Part shown: piece after piece, positions 1-6,266 of the stretch
Layout of the letters: every line of letters begins with the position of its first letter
How positions within the stretch are numbered: position 1 is the first letter of the stretch
Translations under genes and position numbers: made by a program
Source of the DNA: Bifidobacterium breve
GTDB taxonomy: Bacteria; Bacteroidota; Bacteroidia; Cytophagales; UBA9547
Assembly (NCBI GenBank): GCA_943325655.2
Contig: CALPQG020000137.1
Span: 1 to 6,925 of the forward strand
Reading direction: 5' to 3'
Length of the DNA: 6,925 nucleotides
Notes under the pieces: generated by a model
Databases searched by the model: none
What the model saw: only the letters and a program-made list of their open reading frames with translations
Told to the model about the DNA's origin: nothing

Positions 1-292
1 CTAACATATCATGTTCAATAGGAGTAAAAACAGAAGGCTTAAAACCTGTTTTTTGATGCTTCATTAAACCTTCAATTCCTTCAGTAAGATATAATTTCCT
101 CCAATTTTGAACGCTATTAGGGTCAACGCTAGCTAACTTAGCTACTTCTCGTCTAGCAATTCCTGTCACTTCATTTTGCTTGAAAATTAATAAAACCCTC
201 AGACGTTGTCCAATAAATGGAATAGCCGTTTTCAACAACTTTTTAATTTCCTTTTCGGATTCTTTTATTTCAAAAATCTTTGCGTGAGCCAT
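1..292 (-). CDS. IS630-type transposase, N-terminal part (runs off the window)
   Basis: The minus strand has an open frame from an ATG at 292 to the window edge, giving 97 codons without a stop. It begins MAHAKIFEIKESEKEIKKLL. Residues about 30-75 form a helix-turn-helix: RLRVLLIFKQNEVTGIARRE leads into a recognition helix around VDPNSVQNWRKLY. This is followed by GIEGLMKHQKTGFKPS, the usual link in IS630/Tc1-type transposases between the DNA-binding region and the DDE catalytic domain. That catalytic domain would lie outside the window, so I cannot say whether the element is intact or active. The start is supported by a consensus promoter about 20 bases upstream. The family call rests on the pattern of the N-terminal domain alone. 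A stand-alone regulator is possible but less likely. Confidence 0.82.
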   Translation of the reverse strand, partial: MAHAKIFEIKESEKEIKKLLKTAIPFIGQRLRVLLIFKQNEVTGIARREVAKLASVDPNSVQNWRKLYLTEGIEGLMKHQKTGFKPSVFTPIEHDML

Positions 293-312
293 AACACAAT
301 TATTATATATTC

Positions 313-342
313 CAAATATATGAAAAAAATCCAACTATACAA
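313..342 (-). promoter_or_regulatory. Promoter of the IS630-type transposase
   Basis: Read on the minus strand, TTG (340-342) is followed by a 19-base spacer and then TATATTTG (313-320). This matches the Bacteroidota housekeeping pattern TTG-N17-23-TAnnTTTG exactly. Transcription would begin around 306, leaving a leader of only about 14 bases before the ATG at 292. The -33 box lies inside the hairpin at 330-348. Confidence 0.6.
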
Positions 343-348
343 GTTGGA
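330..348. repeat. Inverted repeat at the IS end, over the transposase -33 box
   Basis: TCCAACT (330-336) and AGTTGGA (342-348) are perfect 7-base arms around a 5-base centre. The repeat sits at the probable right end of the insertion sequence and covers the -33 box of the transposase promoter. A transposase bound to this end could therefore repress its own gene, but that is inference. Confidence 0.55.
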
Positions 349-356
349 CTATATTA

Positions 357-364
357 TATATTTG
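357..364 (+). promoter_or_regulatory. Possible -7 box reading out of the IS into the carotenoid genes
   Basis: TATATTTG matches TAnnTTTG exactly and points toward the SRPBCC, crtZ and cyclase genes. No TTG lies at the right distance upstream (the nearest, 344-346, is only 10 bases away), so this is a partial promoter. It lies at or just outside the IS end, where an insertion can create a new outward promoter. AT-rich DNA produces such matches by chance. Confidence 0.3.
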
Positions 365-365
365 T

Positions 366-819
366 TTGGTATTTACAACGCAACAATATTTACCGATTGG
401 TAATCAGCAAGCCTGGGATTTTTTTTTCATCTCCCAAAAACTTGTCTTTGATTACACCGCCTGAATTAGATTTCAAAATCCTTTCCAAACTGGACGATAA
501 GGACATTTATGAAGGAATGACAATATCCTATACGGTGAAACCGATTTTGGGTATTCCTGTATTTTGGCAAACTGAAATTACAGAGGTGCAACACCTGAAA
601 AAATTTACAGATCGTCAGCTTAAAGGACCATTTAAAATTTGGGAACACACCCACACTTTTGAAGTAAAAGACAATGGTGTTTTGATGACTGATTCGGTAA
701 ACTATGAAGTGCCTTTCTCCTATTTAGGCAAGATTATAGAACGTTTAATAATTCGAAATAAAATAAAAGCTATTTTTGAATTCAGAAAAATTGTACTTGA
801 AAAATTATTGATACTATGA
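366..819 (+). pseudogene. SRPBCC-family protein of the carotenoid operon, frameshifted at a T9 run
   Basis: The product resembles the small SRPBCC (START-like ligand-binding fold) proteins often found beside carotenoid genes in Bacteroidota. Their biochemical role is not known to me. Family-like sequence begins at 372-419 in one frame (FTTQQYLPIGNQQAWDF). It continues from about 427 in the next frame with SSPKNLSLITPPELDF, then ILGIPVFWQTEITEV, KGPFKIWEHTHTFE, GVLMTDSVNYEVPF and a C-terminal helix. The two halves join at nine T (419-427). Removing one T restores a continuous frame of about 150 residues (AWDFFSSPKN). As read, the first frame stops at 462-464. The second frame is open back to 295 but has no ATG, only a TTG at 397, and its upstream residues do not look like the family. 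A normal ATG is missing, with TTG at 366 the only near candidate, probably because the neighbouring IS630 element truncated the 5' end. The stop overlaps the crtZ start. It could still be expressed by polymerase slippage. Confidence 0.72.
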
Positions 820-1268
820 TAGCTATATTCACCAATACCATGCTCGTACTGGGAGCATTTGTTGCCATGGAAGCCACTGCATGGATGGCGCACAAATACA
901 TTATGCATGGATTACTTTGGAGTTTGCATAAAGATCACCACAAAAAAGAATCAGACAATTTCATTGAACACAATGATTTCTTCTTTTTAATTTTTGCAAC
1001 TCCAGGCATAACATGTTTGTTTTTGGGAATGCAACAGGACTACAACTTTCTTTTTTGGATAGGACTAGGCATTGCACTTTATGGGTTTACGTATTTTTTT
1101 GTACATGATATCTTCATACACCAACGCTTTAAATTTTTTAGAAACGCAAACAATGCTTATTTTAAAGCCATCAGAAGAGCACACAAGGTACATCATAAAC
1201 ATTTAGGCAAAACAAATGGAGAATGCTTTGGCATGCTTTGGATACCTTTTAAATATTTCCGCAATTAA
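816..1268 (+). CDS. crtZ: Beta-carotene 3-hydroxylase (CrtZ type)
   Basis: This 150-residue membrane enzyme of the fatty acid hydroxylase superfamily adds hydroxyl groups to the beta-ionone rings of beta-carotene, giving zeaxanthin through cryptoxanthin. The four histidine clusters that bind the di-iron centre are all visible: H26-K-Y-I-M-H31, H38-K-D-H-H42, H97-D-I-F-I-H102 and H123-K-V-H-H127. Hydrophobic stretches at about 5-22, 55-72 and 78-96 fit membrane helices. The length is normal for bacterial CrtZ. The ATG at 816 overlaps the stop of the preceding SRPBCC frame in an ATGA arrangement, which indicates translational coupling within one operon, and the lycopene cyclase follows 12 bases after the stop. 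No promoter of its own is visible. The enzyme appears intact even though the gene before it is damaged. Substrate preference is inferred from the family. Confidence 0.93.
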   Translation: MIAIFTNTMLVLGAFVAMEATAWMAHKYIMHGLLWSLHKDHHKKESDNFIEHNDFFFLIFATPGITCLFLGMQQDYNFLFWIGLGIALYGFTYFFVHDIFIHQRFKFFRNANNAYFKAIRRAHKVHHKHLGKTNGECFGMLWIPFKYFRN

Positions 1269-1280
1269 ATTTCCCTTAAA

Positions 1281-1994
1281 GTGAAATACACCTATTTATT
1301 CATCAATTTCTTCTCGGTATTTGTACCCTTTGTATTTTCATTTCATCCGAAATTAAAATTCTACAAACATTTCCAATCGTTTTTTAAAGCGAATGTATTG
1401 GTGGGAATTTTCTATATTCTTTGGGATATTTTATTCACTCAAATGGGGGTATGGGGTTTCAATCCTGATTATGTTACAGGCATCTATTTTATAAACCTGC
1501 CCATAGAAGAAATTTTATTTTTTGTCTGTATTCCTTTTTCTTGTGTATTTACCTACCATAGCTTACTATTGTTTTTTAAAATAAAATGGCAACCGAAGAC
1601 CGAAAAAATAGTCGTAATCACTATGACAACACTATTCATAGTTGTAGGCATGTATTTTTATACGAAAGCATACACGGTATTTGCATTCATTGGCCTTGCC
1701 TTATTGATGTATATACTAAAATTCCGTTTTAAAATAACTTGGCTTCCACAATTTTTAATGACCTATCTCGTATTGCTTTTGCCTTTTTTTATAGTGAATG
1801 GATTACTTACTGGAACAGGCTTAGCATCACCAGTTGTCTGGTATAACAATGCTGAAAATATGGAAATACGTTTGTTGACTATTCCTTTAGAAGATGTATT
1901 TTATGGCTTTGGATTGTTATTTTTGAATGTATTTTTCTTTGAGATTTTCAAGAAAAATGAAATCAATGATTCGCCCATTTATCACCATCGGTAA
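1281..1994 (+). CDS. Lycopene beta-cyclase, fused CrtYcd type
   Basis: This integral membrane enzyme should cyclise lycopene ends to beta-rings. It supplies the substrate for the hydroxylase encoded just upstream. The 237 residues contain two copies of the cyclase-domain motif seen in CrtYc/CrtYd and fungal-type cyclases. The first is FNPDYVTGIYF and then LPIEEILFF (residues 60-81). The second is LLTIPLEDVFYGF (198-210). The acidic pairs EE76-77 and ED204-205 are the characteristic residues. Six or seven hydrophobic helices span the protein, and both half-domains sit in one chain, as in other Bacteroidota. The start is GTG at 1281, 12 bases after the crtZ stop. No ATG lies near it, and the protein begins with a plausible membrane segment (KYTYLFINFFSVFVPFVF). 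The gene converges on the next with only 2 bases between stops. No strong terminator is visible. I am sure of the family and fairly sure of the reaction. Confidence 0.88.
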   Translation: MKYTYLFINFFSVFVPFVFSFHPKLKFYKHFQSFFKANVLVGIFYILWDILFTQMGVWGFNPDYVTGIYFINLPIEEILFFVCIPFSCVFTYHSLLLFFKIKWQPKTEKIVVITMTTLFIVVGMYFYTKAYTVFAFIGLALLMYILKFRFKITWLPQFLMTYLVLLLPFFIVNGLLTGTGLASPVVWYNNAENMEIRLLTIPLEDVFYGFGLLFLNVFFFEIFKKNEINDSPIYHHR

Positions 1995-1996
1995 TG

Positions 1997-2389
1997 CTAT
2001 TTCAAAATTCGTTTAAATACCAAGGGGCCTCTATTGCCTTTGGCATCTTCATATTCTCCTTTCAATGTTTTCCCATCGTCTGAAATGGTCAAATAATGTT
2101 TTCCTGTCAGTGCCCATCCAGGAATTGGCTTGCTCACTTTGACATCAAAAAAAACTTTTCCACCAAGATAAGTACCGACGCCATATTCTACCATTGGTAT
2201 TCCGTTAAATTCCAGGTAATGACTCATGCTTGCCTTTTCACCTTCCTGACTGATAATCAGGTAGCCATTTGTAAATGCGGCACTGTTAGCATCTGTCCAT
2301 ATACCATTGATGTCAGGGAATATATTTTGTTGGGCAGTAGCAATCAGCGTGCTGAAACACAATACGATTAAAGCAAATAATGATTTCAT
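1997..2389 (-). CDS. Secreted 130-residue protein of unknown function
   Basis: I do not recognise this gene. Residues 1-20 are a clear signal peptide (MKSLFALIVLCFSTLIATAQ) with likely cleavage near the ATAQ-Q site, so the product should reach the periplasm or beyond. The mature part of about 110 residues has alternating beta-type segments, beginning with INGIWTDANSAAFTNGYLII and ending KGNRGPLVFKRIL. An early G-x-W, closely spaced strands and a late strand ending in F-K-R suggest a small beta-barrel of the lipocalin kind, but this is inference from the pattern. No cysteine follows the signal peptide, so it is not a lipoprotein. It lies on the opposite strand to both flanking genes and has no obvious operon partner. 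No consensus promoter is visible upstream. Confidence 0.75.
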   Translation of the reverse strand: MKSLFALIVLCFSTLIATAQQNIFPDINGIWTDANSAAFTNGYLIISQEGEKASMSHYLEFNGIPMVEYGVGTYLGGKVFFDVKVSKPIPGWALTGKHYLTISDDGKTLKGEYEDAKGNRGPLVFKRILK

Positions 2390-2499
2390 ACTAACTTCGT
2401 TTTAATGGGGAATTGTACAACAAGGTATTGAAAAATACGATTAGAGAAAAGCATTCGTGACTTTGATTTTGACGCAATCGCAGTACAAAAAATTTGCTT

Positions 2500-2540
2500 A
2501 AAAGCCTTACCCCATTACTCTCCAAAGGAGAGGGAGCTTG
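2500..2540. repeat. Bacteroidota-type dispersed palindromic repeat
   Basis: AAAAGCCTTACCCC (2500-2513) leads into a perfect hairpin, CTCTCC-AAA-GGAGAG (2518-2532), followed by GGAGCTTGAC. It resembles, from memory, a short intergenic repeat common in Bacteroidota genomes (GCCTxACCCC next to CTCTCCTTTGGAGAG). Only one copy lies in this window, so the claim of repetition rests on recognition and not on comparison. It stands alone between two divergent genes and looks GC-rich against the AT-rich surroundings. Confidence 0.6.
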
Positions 2541-2550
2541 ACATTAACCA

Positions 2551-2558
2551 TAGATTTG
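2551..2558 (+). promoter_or_regulatory. Possible -7 box upstream of the 123-residue lipoprotein gene
   Basis: TAGATTTG matches TAnnTTTG. The nearest TTG upstream (2538-2540) is only 10 bases away, so the -33 part is poor. If real, the leader would be about 90 bases. The 264 bases between the flanking genes otherwise contain only the dispersed repeat. Confidence 0.25.
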
Positions 2559-2653
2559 TGATTAATTCATAAATTATTTGCTTGTTTTAAGAAATTTAGG
2601 AGAATAATTTCCTGATAAGGAATACTTTAATTAATTTGGTAAAAATTACGCCT

Positions 2654-3025
2654 ATGAAAACTTTTAAATTATTGGTTGCAGTATTGATTGCCCTTGTTAT
2701 TTCGTCTTGTTCAGAAAAGAAGCAAACCATTAAAAATGAATCGCCTGACAAGAAAATCAGCATCGTTGTAGAAGGCACCAAACCGAATGCTTTAGATCCT
2801 TGGACACTTCATTTCAACATCAAATCGGGAGACAAAACAGGTTCAATGACCACCGAATTTCATGCAAGCGAATTGACGCCTGAAAATGTAAACTTCAACT
2901 GGCTTGAACCAGACCATTGCGAATTAACGCTCACCGAACAAGACGATGTCAAAAGAATACTTTTAATCAGGTTAGATACAGAAGGATTCAAAATACAAGA
3001 ACAAGGCAACAAAGAAGCAGAATAA
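2654..3025 (+). CDS. Predicted lipoprotein, 123 residues, function unknown
   Basis: I do not recognise a family. The N-terminus MKTFKLLVAVLIALVISSC is a lipoprotein signal with lipobox ISSC at residues 16-19, so the mature protein should be lipid-anchored at Cys19 in the cell envelope. The body of about 100 residues is hydrophilic, with beta-type segments such as KKISIVVEG, TLHFNIKSG and CELTLTEQD, and ends in a charged tail (QEQGNKEAE). A single small beta-sandwich domain is plausible. The frame also opens at a TTG at 2636, but the ATG at 2654 puts the signal peptide at the very start and is preferred. The next gene is separated by a terminator-like hairpin, so the two are probably not co-transcribed. 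Confidence 0.8.
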   Translation: MKTFKLLVAVLIALVISSCSEKKQTIKNESPDKKISIVVEGTKPNALDPWTLHFNIKSGDKTGSMTTEFHASELTPENVNFNWLEPDHCELTLTEQDDVKRILLIRLDTEGFKIQEQGNKEAE

Positions 3026-3041
3026 CATTCATTAAACACTC

Positions 3042-3106
3042 TTTAAAATCATGTAAACAGAAGCAATTCTTTTGTCTTTCACATGATTTTAAATGCCCAT
3101 TTTTTT
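3042..3106 (+). terminator. Long hairpin followed by a T run
   Basis: TTTAAAATCATGT (3042-3054) and ACATGATTTTAAA (3081-3093) are perfect 13-base complementary arms. Inside the 26-base loop, ACAGAAG (3057-3063) can pair with CTTTTGT (3068-3074) through one G-T pair, extending the structure. Seven T follow at 3100-3106, six bases past the stem. The position, 17 bases after the lipoprotein stop, suits an intrinsic terminator. The AT-rich lower stem and the gap before the T run are not typical, so a protein-binding site or processed RNA structure is also possible. Confidence 0.55.
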
Positions 3107-3142
3107 AATCCTTTATTGCAATTGATGTAACTTTTATTTTTT

Positions 3143-3874
3143 ATGAAAAACCTAGCACTGGCTTTTTGCCTATTGGCACTTGCGTCTTGTAGCAACTATT
3201 ATTACTATCCTACTTTTCAGGTTAATCCTTCTACCACTCAAAAAAAGGAACTGCAGGGCACCGCGTTTATGTCTGATGCTAGCCATGGAATAGCACTCAA
3301 TTATAGCGTAGGAAATCATATTGGCATCTTTGGAGTTCATAACCAATTTGACATCGGTTCCTCCATGCACAGGCACCCAAGCACGTACATGAGCGATATG
3401 GGCGTATATGGGTTTGGGGTAAAACCTTTGTCAAATAGCAGTTATATTACCTACAACATCAGCGGAGCAATTTGTTATGGACAATACCAAAGGTCTTATG
3501 ACTACAAAGTCAATTTGAGCAGGGCGTATTTGCAACCTGGAATTCAGTACAACAGTACTTTTGTTGATATTGGCATATCCAATAGATTTACCATAGTTGG
3601 CTACCAAACTGCCCTGATCAATAAAGGCAAAATGTATTACCCGAATGCTTACCATGAAACTCTTGGCCTGAACAACAAATCATTTTGGTTTTCGGAAACC
3701 AATTTATCATTGGGGTTGGGGTATGATGGCATCAAACTTTATGGCGCTATAAATTTTTTAAACCCAATTGACAACGTTCAATTTAATTATTACCAAAATG
3801 CTTTTTATATTGGTTTATCGGTACACCAAGATTTAGATAAATTATTCCACAAGTTATTTCCATCCAAAGACTAA
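3143..3874 (+). CDS. Predicted lipoprotein, 243 residues, beta-rich, function unknown
   Basis: I do not recognise a named family. Residues 1-16 (MKNLALAFCLLALASC) form a lipoprotein signal with lipobox LASC, so Cys16 should carry the lipid. A tyrosine-rich stretch follows (SNYYYYPTF). The remainder has many short alternating segments rich in Y, F, G, N and S, for example GIALNYSVGNHIGIF, VYGFGVKP, YITYNISGAICYGQY, FVDIGISNRFTIVGY, TNLSLGLGYDGIKLYGAINF and FYIGLSVHQ. This resembles a beta-barrel or beta-sandwich outer-membrane protein, and the repeated aromatic-glycine strands favour a barrel. The chain ends with the short charged tail FPSKD. The start is the only ATG that places the signal peptide correctly. 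The upstream hairpin suggests it has its own promoter, but no exact consensus is visible (TAACTTTT at 3127-3134 is the nearest). Confidence 0.8.
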   Translation: MKNLALAFCLLALASCSNYYYYPTFQVNPSTTQKKELQGTAFMSDASHGIALNYSVGNHIGIFGVHNQFDIGSSMHRHPSTYMSDMGVYGFGVKPLSNSSYITYNISGAICYGQYQRSYDYKVNLSRAYLQPGIQYNSTFVDIGISNRFTIVGYQTALINKGKMYYPNAYHETLGLNNKSFWFSETNLSLGLGYDGIKLYGAINFLNPIDNVQFNYYQNAFYIGLSVHQDLDKLFHKLFPSKD

Positions 3875-3890
3875 CAATGCTTTACCCTGA

Positions 3891-4280
3891 AATAAAAACC
3901 CTGTGTTGCTTACCAATTGTAAAACCGGTAAACCAGGTATTTCAGGAGAAGTTACTTTATTGGGAACTTTGGCAGGCATTGCTGGAAGTGTATTGATTGC
4001 GCTACTTTCTGTTGCCCTAAAACCAATGTTAAACCTGGAGCTATCAACGATTCATTTGTTCAGAATGGTGTCTATAGCGGGAATTTCAGGCTTGTTGATA
4101 GATTCTATTTTAGGTGCGACTGTACAAATCGTCTACAAAGATGTACTGGAACAAGAAACAGAAAATGTTTTGTGGAGTACCACTAAAAGTAGGGGAATTC
4201 CTGGGTTCAACAACGACTGGGTCAATTTCACGAGTACATGTATCGTTACGGCATCAGTGATTTTGATTTTCACCTTTTAG
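3891..4280 (+). pseudogene. C-terminal remnant of a DUF92 (TMEM19/VTE6-like) membrane protein
   Basis: The frame is open from just after a TGA at 3888-3890 to the stop at 4278-4280, about 129 codons, with no ATG near its beginning. GTG at 3903 or the following TTG would be the only start. The translated part matches the pattern of the second half of DUF92 proteins. It has NPVLLTNCKTGKPGISGEVT, then LLGTLAGIAGS at the start of a membrane helix, further helices around ALLSVALKPML and IAGISGLLIDSILGA with the DSxLGATVQ motif, and finally FNNDWVNF before the last helix. Family members have several more N-terminal helices, which are absent here because the preceding lipoprotein gene ends at 3874. 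The frame itself is undamaged, which suggests a fairly recent deletion or fusion. Plant relatives act in phytol or phytyl-phosphate metabolism. The bacterial role is not established, and this fragment is unlikely to work. Confidence 0.7.
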
Positions 4281-4290
4281 CTTTTCCTGG

Positions 4291-5205
4291 CTATAAATCA
4301 TGTGCAAACACGCCTTCTTTGAGTGCATACCTTGAAGTAATGATTTCTTTTAACTGGTAGGTATCTATTAAATACTTGGTCAAACAAGAAGCTACCACAA
4401 TCATATCTACCCTCAACGGAATCATGCCTGGAATGGACAAACGCTCTTCCCTGGTTTTCTGAATCAATGCTTCATGTAAATTTAGGTAACTCGCTAAAGG
4501 CAAAACCGTCGCATTCAAACCAGGATCAAGTAAGTTATTGGTGGCATGATGGATATCAATATAGGTATCAAATGCGCCTGAAGATCCTATTAAAACTGAA
4601 GGGTTAAAAGTTTTTACCGCTTGGTGTAATGCTGCTAATTCCTCCTGAAAATACTGCATTATTGCATTGATTTCAGAAGTTAAAATTGGATCCGTTTTAT
4701 GAAACCGTTCAATAAGTCTCAAGCCACCGATATCAAAACTTTGCTTCCACAAAACCCCTTTTTGGTGGCAGATGATAAATTCAACACTTCCTCCTCCAAT
4801 ATCCACAATCATGGCAGACTCCTGCGATAAGGCTCCGCTCAATTTTACTCCTTCAAAAATAAGTTGTGCCTCCTGGTCGCCAGAAATTATAGTCACCTCA
4901 AAACCTGTGGCATCCTTAATGGCAGCACAAATCTCAGGAGCATTGTTGGCATTTCTGAATGCACTGGTGGCAATCACAGCCACTTCATCAACCCTTCCGA
5001 AATTCTCCATGGTGGTTTTAAAATTTAATAAGGTATGAATGGCCCTATGCAATGCTGCTTCAGTTATTGTTCCTGCCAGCATTCCTTTTTCGCCAACCCT
5101 CACGGCCTCTTTTTCATCCACAAATATTTCGAGGTCTCCACCTGCCAATTGCGCAATCAGGAGGTGAAAAGTATTGGTCCCTAAATCAAGTACTGCTTTT
5201 ACCAT
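4291..5205 (-). CDS. Exopolyphosphatase / Ppx-GppA family phosphatase
   Basis: This 304-residue cytoplasmic protein belongs to the ASKHA-fold family that removes phosphate from the ends of polyphosphate or from pppGpp. The phosphate-binding loop 1, VLDLGTNTFHLLIA, lies at residues 5-18. TSAFRNANN (80-88) is the conserved segment around the active site. SGDQEAQLIFEGV (108-120) carries the probable catalytic glutamate E112. Loop 2, IVDIGGGSVEFI, is at 133-144. GSSGAFD (207-213) and the C-terminal SRYALKEGVF complete the family pattern. About 300 residues matches the short two-domain form lacking the HD-like C-terminal domain of the E. coli enzymes, so it cannot be assigned to Ppx or GppA by sequence alone. 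The ATG at 5205 sits 8 bases after the stop of the regulator gene, so the two are almost certainly co-transcribed. It converges on the DUF92 remnant. Confidence 0.92.
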   Translation of the reverse strand: MVKAVLDLGTNTFHLLIAQLAGGDLEIFVDEKEAVRVGEKGMLAGTITEAALHRAIHTLLNFKTTMENFGRVDEVAVIATSAFRNANNAPEICAAIKDATGFEVTIISGDQEAQLIFEGVKLSGALSQESAMIVDIGGGSVEFIICHQKGVLWKQSFDIGGLRLIERFHKTDPILTSEINAIMQYFQEELAALHQAVKTFNPSVLIGSSGAFDTYIDIHHATNNLLDPGLNATVLPLASYLNLHEALIQKTREERLSIPGMIPLRVDMIVVASCLTKYLIDTYQLKEIITSRYALKEGVFAHDL

Positions 5206-5213
5206 GGTGATAA

Positions 5214-6221
5214 TTAAGCTTCAATTTTTTGTCTCAATTCGGTTAATCTTTTATGCAAGCCATTGAAAAACTGGTACCTCATTTTTTCTGAAACACCACT
5301 GATTTGGGTTGACTTGGAAATCAAATTTTTAATCCATAAATCTGTTTCCTGACAAAAGGAATAATTAGTGGTACTCATGGAATTGAAAGTATTGAAAGAA
5401 AAATAAATCAATTTCACCTCATTCATCGTTACCTGAATACAATTGTTTCCAATGGTGACATCGCTTTGGTATAAAACATAATTGGCTTTTTCGGTCGCAG
5501 GCCTATCTCTTTCTTTACTGCCCAGTTCAGCATCTTTTTGAACGGTATCAATCATGTCTTTTAATTGCTCACAAACAGCAATGGCATGTTCTTTTTGTTC
5601 AAACAATCCTGATTCCCAATAAAATTCTACCTGTTTTAAAATCGTAGCAATTGTATCCTCTGTCCAAATTTCAATAGAAGGTATTTTTACATACAAATCA
5701 TAAATCGACTTGGCTGTTTGGGTCAATGCAGGATCAACCAATGAAGGATTGAATTTTTTGCCATTGTATTGCGGTGAGTTCAAAATGGATTTGTTCCAAT
5801 AATACAGTTTAAAGGCAGTTAATAAATCGTATTTGAAATAATGAAAAATAGGAAGGTCTTCAGAAGTAAATATGATTTGTTTGTTAGCAACAGCATTTAT
5901 TTTTTTCATTTCCTCCAAAATACCGTTCAAATAAAACGGCAGACTGCTATCTTCTGGCGGAAGTGGGCGGTACATAAAATTAACTGAATCTGAAAGTTGT
6001 GTATTTAAGGAGTCTAGAGAAAGTTTAAAATAATGACACAACACCATCAATTCACTGATATTAAGCAAAGTTTCTCCTCTTAATCGTCGGTATGCACTGT
6101 CATTGCTAATTTCCAGCAAGTCGGCAATGGAGTCTACCAAGGTGATATTGGGTGCCAATTGCTTTTTGATTAACTCAAATAAGTAATGCTGCAATTTAAT
6201 GCCGTCTTCTGTGCTAATCAT
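5214..6221 (-). CDS. Helix-turn-helix transcriptional regulator, 335 residues
   Basis: Residues about 28-70 form a DNA-binding helix-turn-helix of the Cro/XRE kind: LVDSIADLLEISNDSAYRRL, then RGETLLNISELMVLCHYFKL. The YRRLRGE sequence is typical of the recognition helix end in related Bacteroidota regulators. The remaining 250 or so residues are mostly helical with no family I can name, including MEEMKKI-like and TATILKQVEFYWE-like amphipathic stretches, and may sense a ligand or dimerise. There is no signal peptide or membrane segment, so it acts in the cytoplasm. The downstream phosphatase gene starts 8 bases after its stop. The upstream region has a consensus promoter whose -33 box is covered by a palindrome, suggesting that it may repress itself. 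It is divergent from the secreted CsgG/TolB-N-like gene, which it could also control. Confidence 0.82.
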   Translation of the reverse strand: MISTEDGIKLQHYLFELIKKQLAPNITLVDSIADLLEISNDSAYRRLRGETLLNISELMVLCHYFKLSLDSLNTQLSDSVNFMYRPLPPEDSSLPFYLNGILEEMKKINAVANKQIIFTSEDLPIFHYFKYDLLTAFKLYYWNKSILNSPQYNGKKFNPSLVDPALTQTAKSIYDLYVKIPSIEIWTEDTIATILKQVEFYWESGLFEQKEHAIAVCEQLKDMIDTVQKDAELGSKERDRPATEKANYVLYQSDVTIGNNCIQVTMNEVKLIYFSFNTFNSMSTTNYSFCQETDLWIKNLISKSTQISGVSEKMRYQFFNGLHKRLTELRQKIEA

Positions 6222-6266
6222 TTGGTATAAATTTCATTTAAACAATGTAATTTCTATATAATATCC

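Larger units (their letters stand above)
1..353 (-). mobile_element. Right-hand end of an IS630-type insertion sequence
   Basis: This segment holds the start of the transposase gene, its promoter and an inverted repeat that probably belongs to the element's terminal sequence. IS630 elements insert at TA dinucleotides. TA steps at 353-354 and 356-359 lie just past the hairpin, so the right end is placed near 353 with an error of roughly 10 bases. The other end is outside the window, so the terminal repeats cannot be compared. The element lies directly against the first codons of a carotenoid-operon gene, and the insertion probably separated that operon from its original upstream region. Confidence 0.6.

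Noticed and set aside
206..403. Plus-strand open frame of 65 codons across the IS end
   Set aside because: It is mostly antisense to the transposase gene and has no family pattern. Its last codons are a shadow of the SRPBCC region.
397..819. Reading the SRPBCC gene as an intact 140-residue protein from TTG at 397
   Set aside because: Its first residues (VISKPGI) do not fit the family, while the neighbouring frame gives TTQQYLPI and AWDF just before the T9 run. A frameshift explains the sequence better.
2020..2043. CCAAGG...CCTTTGG imperfect inverted repeat near the convergent stops of the cyclase and secreted-protein genes
   Set aside because: It lies inside the minus-strand coding sequence, needs a wobble pair and has no T run on either side, so it is not a convincing terminator.
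2096..2371. Plus-strand open frame of 91 codons
   Set aside because: It is antisense to the secreted protein at 1997-2389, which has a clear signal peptide. The plus frame shows no family pattern.
4772..5038. Plus-strand open frame of 88 codons
   Set aside because: It is a shadow of the phosphatase gene, whose active-site motifs lie on the minus strand here.
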